Positions 57,330 through 64,000 of a stretch of 64,000 nucleotides of DNA are shown here, in pieces (position 1 is the first letter of the stretch; each line of letters begins with the position of its first letter). Under the pieces are notes generated by a model, which was not told the origin of the DNA, did no database searches, and was given only the letters and a program-made list of their open reading frames with translations. Source of the stretch: Dipteris shenzhenensis (taxonomy: Eukaryota > Polypodiophyta > Polypodiopsida > Gleicheniales); the NCBI GenBank assembly GCA_047967505.1, contig CM106538.1. One strand, given 5' to 3'. A program made the position numbers and the translations under genes.

Positions 57330-59683
57330 AATTGTGCATTGTTCAAGAACAGACAATACACTATAGATGTAAAAACCTTCTATTATTGCTCAAGCAATAA
57401 TCCATAAAGATTTGGGTTAGATTCCCTATGCAACATATAGAGTGGCTATGGGCATGTGTTAATGAGTAGACACAAGATTGACTCTTGGTGATACAATGTC
57501 ATGTGGTAATACAAGTAAAAAATTTCCCCTTTGCATCACTAAGTATCATGTTACATGGCCATTGTAATCTCATTGGGTGGCTAAACTTAGGTTTGCATGG
57601 CTTAGTGAGAAACAAAAAGCATGACTTTGAACAACATTTTTATTTATTTAAATAGAAAGGTGTTTACAAATTTTGCTTATCCTTATCATGAGCGATGTAG
57701 CTATAGTTGCTCATCGACAAGCTGTGAGAGCAAAACTGATAGTGATGCTTGTTTGGTTTTGCCCCCTAAAGAAAATGGCATATTTGGCATTATTATTTGC
57801 ATCCTACGAGAGAGTCCCTTATATTGTGAGGCAAGGGATGACACTCTTTGGTAATAAAATATGAGTTTATTAAAAATCCTACATCTAAATAAAAATTTAT
57901 AGTAAATGCCATCTACGAGGGGACAATTTTATTGAAAGCTTATGGGATTCTTTTATTAGGTAGTACTATTTGCATCCTCCAAGATATTCCCTTATAGGAT
58001 GAGGCTAGAGATGGAGACTATTTGATAATGATATGGAATTTTGTTAAAAATCCATATGTTTACATAAAAAATTATAGTAGATGTCATGTACTAGGGGCAA
58101 TTTTGTTTTTGAATGGGAGCATTTTCTCTGACTAGAAAAAGTTTATGGCCTTTCAAATCACAAGCATATTCACAATATGATAAAATTTTAAGCTTGATAG
58201 AGGTGCACCCTTTTGTGGAGAATTCATTACAATCATAGTGTAAACAAACTAATTTAGCTTGAAGCTACACAATCCCAACCAAAATGCAAGTTTCACAAAA
58301 TGCAAGTTTGTAGAAAATGAATGGCAAATTCATGGGATGCTTGAAGTCAATGTGCCTTGAGAAAAGATTCAAATTTGCTTTAAGACTTGCGTGAAAAAGC
58401 TTAAAGATAATCTTTCCAAGCAATGTTTGGATGATGAACTAATTAATTTAGCATCACCATGCAAAATTTCGGATGGTGAAGACAATTTAATATTGTTTAA
58501 TCAAACTAGGGTTACGGTCATGCAGGCCAATGCACCACCCAAGAATGGAAACGGGTTCCATCTAGATGCTCATTGTTAGCTATATTGGCTTATCAAGGAT
58601 AGTTGGGAGCTTACTAATAATAATTTTAGGAGGTTAATGTGTGAGTAGTATTCTTGAAGATCTTACTCTTATTGAGTGGTGGTATTTGAGCTTGGATTAT
58701 TGCAGATAGAGGAGGCAATGTTCAATGAGCTAGATGTCTTCTTTAGTAGCGATTAATGGCACATGTTTTGTTTTGAACTAGAAGGTGTGGTAGGCAAACA
58801 CTACCATTAATGTCTTCTTTGATAGTGATTAATGGCACATTTTTATTTTGAGCTAGACATCTTCTTTGGTAGTGGTTAATGGCACATGTTTTATTTTGAG
58901 CTACCAATTTTTGGTAGGCAAACACTAGTTAATGCACACTAAAATCCCTTACAAGGGTTACCTCAATTATTAAAGACACGGGTTGTTGGATAACAAAATC
59001 CTTGCCATTGGATCCCTACCATTTATTTTAGAGTATCTCCAAATCCATATATTCTGGTGCTATGCAATACTAATGTGGCGATAATTGCAATTTTTATGGT
59101 CCATAGTATCTCTGACGCACCCATTATTTTCATGCTTAATGTTTGACTCATTGCAATCTCTGATCTTTGGTGATAGATGGTTGGTACCACATCATAATAA
59201 AACACGGTGAGGAGGTTGAGGAGAGATCCTTAACTTGTCTTGCCATGTAGAAAAGATGGGCACACACACAACCCCTTATGACATTGTGGAAGTTTTATGG
59301 AAATTCAAAGGATTGTTAGAAGTGTTGCATGTGTAGATTGCAATGCTCCGGTGCCATATGACATTCTTGGCATTGGAGCAACATAACTCCAGCGAAAACA
59401 AGTCAATCTTGGATAAAGTGAGAAAAATCTCACATTTTGGGAATTTTGAAATTTGATGAATTCCATAAATTTGAGAAATCTCATTACCCCAAGTCTCATC
59501 GAGTAGCTAGCCAATTACAAGGAAATCTGCTTGCGTGAATATTTCGACGGGCAGCCAGCTTTGTATAATAGCTGCGCACCTCTATTTCTGCATGAACACC
59601 TAGGCTCTTATGAGGGGTTTGAACACGTGCACACGCACGCACACACGCATATCACTATGTGTGACACACACACCCACTTTTTT
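56090..59683. other. AT-rich region with simple and tandem repeats, no gene
   Basis: A (AG)n tract lies at about 57273-57327, next to a TG/CA-rich stretch. A diverged tandem duplication of about 190 bp lies at 57775-58120 (ATTTGCATCCT...). Three units of TTAATGGCACATGTTTT lie at 58745-58905. No coding region recognised. Confidence 0.55.
57273..57327. repeat. (AG)n microsatellite
   Basis: About 55 bp of AG. Unlike the tracts at 29-34 kb, I see no LINE 3' end beside it. Confidence 0.9.
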
Positions 59684-59691
59684 TATATATA
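59684..59691 (+). promoter_or_regulatory. Possible TATA element upstream of the MAPR gene
   Basis: TATATATA lies about 370 nt before the ATG, just before a long CA repeat. A pyrimidine-rich leader follows near 59900-59935. Only the motif and position support it, and the start of transcription is unknown. Confidence 0.25.
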
Positions 59692-59709
59692 GTGAAAAGT
59701 GACACACAT

Positions 59710-59710
<1 letters not shown>

Positions 59711-59742
<32 letters not shown>
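59711..59742. repeat. (CA)n microsatellite upstream of the MAPR gene
   Basis: About 32 bp of CA, with further CA runs at 59630-59710 and at 60650-60668 in the MAPR intron. Confidence 0.9.
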
Positions 59743-59743
<1 letters not shown>

Positions 59744-60057
59744 CGATTGTGACCTGCAGCCAACTGTGTGAGTGTGGCGTCTAGTTTAGGGCTCTTATAG
59801 GTCTAAAAGGGGTTTAGACGCACACATACGTATTAAGTGAAGTCAACAAGAGGCAGGTGAGAAAATTGTTCTTTGGAAAGGATGAAAGATACTCCGAAGT
59901 GATTCTTCTCCTCCCTCTTTTTGTTTTATTCCACAAAACACACACACACAAAAGAAAGAAAGAAGAAAGGGAGGAAGCCTCCTTTTGTTGTTGTTGTTGT
60001 TGCTCTGTATTTGTTGTGAGCCCTCGTTTCATCTGCTCTTTTCTGATCTTGACAAAC

Positions 60058-61150
60058 ATGGGTCTCTTCGCCGACCTCCTCTCCTCCATTCCTGCCTACA
60101 CAGGCCTCTCCCCTGTCTCCTTCTTCACCCTCTCCGCCCTCCTCTTCGCCCTCTACTACCTTGTCTCTGGCTTCTTCGCCGCTCCCAAGCATTCCTACGT
60201 CCCCATGGAACCCCTCCCCCCCCCTGTCCAGCTCGGTGATGTCTCCGAGGAAGAACTCCTCGCTTTCGACGGGAGTGACCCCAAGAAACCCCTCCTCATG
60301 GCTATCAAGGGCCAAATCTACGACGTCTCCCAATCCAGGTCCGCCCTCTCTTCGAACTTTCGATTTCGATCCCTTCTTTCTTATGTTTGCCTCTTTCACA
60401 ACAATAATGTCCAGGTGAGTTGTTACGGTTTCCTGCTTTCCTGATAGAGCTTTGTTTCTGATCCTTTTGAATGAGCGAGCGGCGATCGGTTGTGAGATCT
60501 GTCCAGGCTTTATTTCATCTGTGAAGTTTAGTGAAGCTAGGACTAGCGGATCTCAAATTCCTGAGAATTTATTGTAAGGTTTCCACTCCAATAGTCGCTG
60601 AGAGAGGGATAATACATGAAATTCTGTTGCTCTCCTTCACCTCCCCGAAAACACACACACACACACACAGAGTCGCACGGGCGCCATTTTCGTAATGTGT
60701 GCGATGATTTTACACTTCAGTTTAGTTGTGTTCATGATATGTCGGAGAAGTATCTCACTGTAAGGCTTTTTTGTGTGCAGAATGTTCTATGGTCCTGGAG
60801 GACCATATGCCCTTTTTGCTGGCAGGGATGCTAGCAGAGCTCTTGCTAAGATGTCCTTTGAGGAAAAGGATTTGACTGGCGACATCGAGGGGCTAAGTGC
60901 TTATGAAATGGATGCACTTCAAGATTGGGAGTGGAAGTTCATGAGCAAATATGTGAAGGTTGGGCAGATATTGACTGAGAAGGGGAAAAGCAGGGAGGTG
61001 CCTGTAACCGATGCTGCAAGTGTTCCTGAAGGCAAGAGCGAGGAGATGCCTGTCATAGATGCTGCAAGCCCAACAGAGGTCAGCAATGATGTGCAGGTCG
61101 ATGCGAATGGAGATGAGGCCAAGCCAAATGGAGAAACTATCGAGGAATGA
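60058..61150 (+). CDS. MSBP: Membrane steroid-binding protein (MAPR family, cytochrome-b5-like domain), 216 aa
   Basis: Two exons, 60058-60338 and 60781-61150, are joined by a 442-nt GT-AG intron that splits codon Arg94 (AG/A). Residues about 18-42 form a hydrophobic N-terminal membrane anchor. Residues about 58-156 are the cytochrome b5-like heme/steroid-binding domain. The domain includes PVQLGDVSEEEL, FDGSDPKKPLLMAIKGQIYD, MFYGPGGPYALFAGRDASRA and ALQDWEWKFMSKY, closely like plant MSBP1. Tyr97 and Tyr103 match the tyrosines used for heme contact in animal PGRMC1. Residues 157-216 form an acidic, probably disordered tail with two imperfect repeats around VPVTDAAS and MPVIDAAS. MAPR proteins sit in the ER or plasma membrane, bind heme or steroids and act as partners or scaffolds for cytochrome P450s; those roles come from the family, not from this sequence. 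The start is the first ATG of the anchor exon. Confidence 0.95.
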
Positions 61151-62230
61151 CTTTTGTCAGAACTTGTAACCTTGGAACTTGTTCAGAAGGGAGTAGTTCT
61201 GCATCCAAAAAGTGAGAACAACGTTTTAAAGCACTGGGAAGTTAACAATTAATCATTAGTTTTGAGGACGTATTTTACTGTAGATGAAGGCCATGCTCCA
61301 CGAAAACTTTTTGTGGCATAGGTACGTTTATATGTAACCAGTGATTTGTGGGTTTGCTGCTAAGCAAAAGATGACAATCTACTTTGTAGATTCTAAACTA
61401 CTCTGTCCGTGTTCTGTGCGTCTGCTTTCTAAGTTTTATTCATAGATGTCTCTTCTTTTTCTCATTTGCCTGCTTTTAGACTTCTTGTTGTTTCTTATAC
61501 ATGAAATTTATTTTTATGTGAAATCTTCGTGACTGGCTCAAATGGGGCTGATCCTGAATGATCCCCTTCCGTATTAACCCTCTTGGATTGCAAATGCTTC
61601 CCTTCTTGAAAGGAAGGAGACATCTTTGAAATTCACAGACTCTATGGTTTTTGGAAGAGGTATCATTTTTGACCTAAAGGGAATTTATAATTTCACCAGT
61701 AAAGAGCTGCACCTTACTGCAAGAGCAACATATGGGATTCTTCTGTGCCGTGATTAATCTTAGAGTTTGTGTTTTCTATGAAGCTAAGGATGGTTGCTGT
61801 TGTCTGACTGCTATTGTTTTTCTGGACGGTATTGTATTTGTTGATTGATTTTTCTTTGATCGTTTCTTTATAAGTGATTTAAGAAGACTTTTTACATACA
61901 ATCTTGGAATTGTGAGTCTTTCATAGCTTCTCTTCGGGTCTACATTACCTAAGAGATTGAATTGCACATTTGACAGAAGTAAAATTATCTTTGCTTAAAT
62001 CATACAATTGAATGCATGCTAGATCAAGGCCTGTGGTCCTCTATACCTGTGGTCTTGTACCTTAGACCTAGGTAAGGCCTACAATTGTGGTCCCAGACTT
62101 TTGGAATGGGTGTTCATGTCTGGATATATGTGCATGGAAAGAGCATGTTTATACAATCATCGTTAGCAGATGTTTGTATTAACAGACATGCAAATTCCTT
62201 TTTCAGCCAAAGTCCCGTTAGGATTCTGGT
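61151..62230. other. 3' flank of the MAPR gene
   Basis: The first 200-300 bp are presumably 3' untranslated sequence. Beyond that I see no gene or element end. Confidence 0.5.
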
Positions 62231-63420
62231 CATCGCCTGTATGTACTGTAGGCAGTGAAGGCTGATTTGTGGGTGTGCCTGCCTGCCTGAGGCTATTGTA
62301 GTTTCTCCCGGTAAAATGCCACAGTACTTACGGGACTGTGCCAGAGCATTTAGCCAGGGTATGTAGGCATGGTTAGGGGCTGGTTAGGCCTGCTGTTTAG
62401 GGACAAAGGAACAGGGCAGATTGTTGGGGAGCAGCTGACAACAGTATCTACAAAGTGCTTGCGCTCTCTTCTATTACAGGTATTCATCTTGATGATCTTA
62501 CATGGTGGAGCGGGAGTGAAGCCTCAAAGTTGGATTGACTCTGATTGGGGAGGAGATCCAGGCATGAGGAGGCCTGCATCAGAACACACTTTTACCCATG
62601 GATCAGGAGCATTCTCATGGAGCGGCAACTGAGGCTGAGAACTGGGCTGCTTTTGGAGCTGCATGTGAGATGGCGTGGCTGTCAATGCTACTTGGCGAGG
62701 AGGCATGTTTGACGAAGGACCCGAAGCCTGTTCAGATGCTCCGTCAACAATCCAGCTCCCTGGTTTTGGTTCGACATCCAGGAGCTGAGAGTGGGTGGTA
62801 CATTCCTGTCTGTAGTATAGGGACTCAGGACTGATTTGTGAGTGTGCCTGCTGGACGATAGTTGTAGTTTCTCCCTGTGAAATATCTCAGGGGGGCGTTT
62901 AGACAGGGTATGTAGGCATGGTTAGGGGCTGGTTAGGGCCTGTTTAGGGCTGATTATTGCCAGCTGGTTGGGGCCTGACAAGTTGACGTGTTAAACCGAC
63001 CAGCCAACCAAGGGATCTGGTCATGGGCCAGTCAGCCTGTCCAAATCAGCAGACCAGTGGCTTCCCCCCTCCTATAAATAGGGCACTCTGGCCCCTCTTT
63101 TGGATCATAGAGGGGTCAGTTTCTGCCACTGTTTGTACCCATTTAGATGCGCAGTCCAGCTTCTATTTGGAATGATTCAGAGATGTAGCTCAGGCTTTGT
63201 GTGGAGTATTCCAGGGCGCAGTTTGTGCTTTGGATTGTGTCTTCCCGTTGTGGTAGTAAAGAGCTGAGTTTTTCCAGTAGATATTTCTTGCAGTCTATTG
63301 CGCAGTTGTACTGTCTAATCGCAGCACCGTGTCTCTCTAATTGCATTTCTACATCTCTCTTTCATATGTATATTCCACTGCATACGCTGACAACTCCAGT
63401 AAGCTGATATTGTGATAATT
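62230..63420 (+). mobile_element. Copia-like relic: RNase H fragment between similar flanking segments
   Basis: At about 62515-62720 the plus strand encodes DSDWGGDPGMRRPASEHTFT, GSGAFSWSG and, in another frame, FGAACEMAWLSMLLGE. These match the end of a Copia RNase H domain. Sequence before it (62260-62400) resembles sequence after it (62830-62950), sharing GGTATGTAGGCATGGTTAGG. They may be partial LTRs. CCTATAAATAGGG at about 63068-63080 looks like an LTR TATA box. Boundaries are not resolved. Confidence 0.55.
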
Positions 63421-64000
63421 TTTAAAATAAATAGCAGTGTGTGGCCCTCTTAGCGAGCTTTTCTAAGTTTTTGCCTTAGTAGACACTAATGAAATAATCT
63501 TGCTTTGACAAGCCGGACAAAGAGAGGGTGGACTGCTTTTATATTAGCCTTTTTCTCTAAGTGTGGCTGCCATTCACCTTTGGAGTTCAGAGGGAAACTT
63601 AGCATGAAGGCATGGATGGACAAGAGCAAAAGAATGAGCAGTTTCAACCTCATGTTCATTGGTAAGATAAGAGAATGACTCCATCGTGGACTAGCTAATA
63701 TGACACCCCCCCATCAATGTCATCTGCACCCAACAACAGCACAAACAATTTTGTGAGCATAAGCTACTAGGCATGTTCTTAATGTGTGGAAGGGTGCTCA
63801 TGTCGCAGTAACCAGGCCCTGCTATGTGAAGGTGAAGTGGTGAAGTGGTGATCGTACCAGATGTCCATGATGTTGATTGGCCTTGGCTGCTCTCTGATTT
63901 CTTGTATTTTGTTGACCTGTTCTGAATCCTACATTGCACTGCAGAAGACCACCTCTTCCCTGTTCTCATGTGGCACATATTTCAAAGCTTCTTTACTAGG
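63421..64000. other. Unassigned sequence at the window edge
   Basis: I see no convincing gene. A minus-strand frame at 63978-63691 has no recognisable domain. Confidence 0.45.

Noticed and set aside
59926-60399. 157-codon minus-strand ORF over the MAPR first exon
   Set aside because: Shadow of the GC-rich MAPR exon on the other strand, which has clear homology.

Overview
This is nuclear DNA from a land plant with a large, transposon-rich genome. The evidence is plant-type proteins (a membrane steroid-binding protein and a DUF1308 protein), spliceosomal GT-AG introns, Copia, LINE and CACTA elements typical of plants, and degenerate TTTAGGG-type repeats. I cannot name the species. Low gene density, many LINEs and nested old elements would suit a fern, lycophyte or other non-flowering plant, but that is a guess.

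Only two host genes are well supported. (1) On the minus strand, 47630 down to 36441, is a four-exon gene for a 535-residue DUF1308 (C7orf25/UPF0415-like) protein. All its splice phases fit. Its third intron is about 9.3 kb long, and nearly all of that intron is a LINE (plus strand) with a second LINE (minus strand) inserted in it. (2) On the plus strand, 60058-61150, is a two-exon gene for a 216-residue cytochrome-b5-like MAPR/membrane steroid-binding protein.

Layout: 0-9 kb holds old repeats, a solo Copia LTR (7192-7543), a 287-bp tandem duplication and telomere-like repeats. 9.3-26.1 kb is a nested complex built from two CACTA transposons in opposite orientation. It also contains a 1.1-kb polypyrimidine tract, a non-autonomous LTR element (15883-18803), a Copia integrase relic and two copies of a MITE-like element. 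26.5-29.2 kb is a truncated Copia element on the minus strand with one LTR. 29.2-35.4 kb is a pile of minus-strand LINE fragments whose 3' ends abut (GA)n tracts. 36.4-47.6 kb is the DUF1308 gene with its LINE-filled intron. 47.6-52.5 kb is AT-rich with no recognisable gene. 52525-56084 is a complete but reverse-transcriptase-deleted Copia element with both LTRs and a 5-bp target duplication. 56-60 kb is unassigned, then comes the MAPR gene, then a Copia RNase H relic near 62.5 kb.

The two host genes show no functional link. I found no convincing undescribed multi-gene system. The points most worth a second look are the intron architecture of the DUF1308 gene, the readable order of nested insertions, and the (GA)n-linked LINE ends. 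Long open frames at 13.3-14.5 kb are artefacts of a simple repeat.
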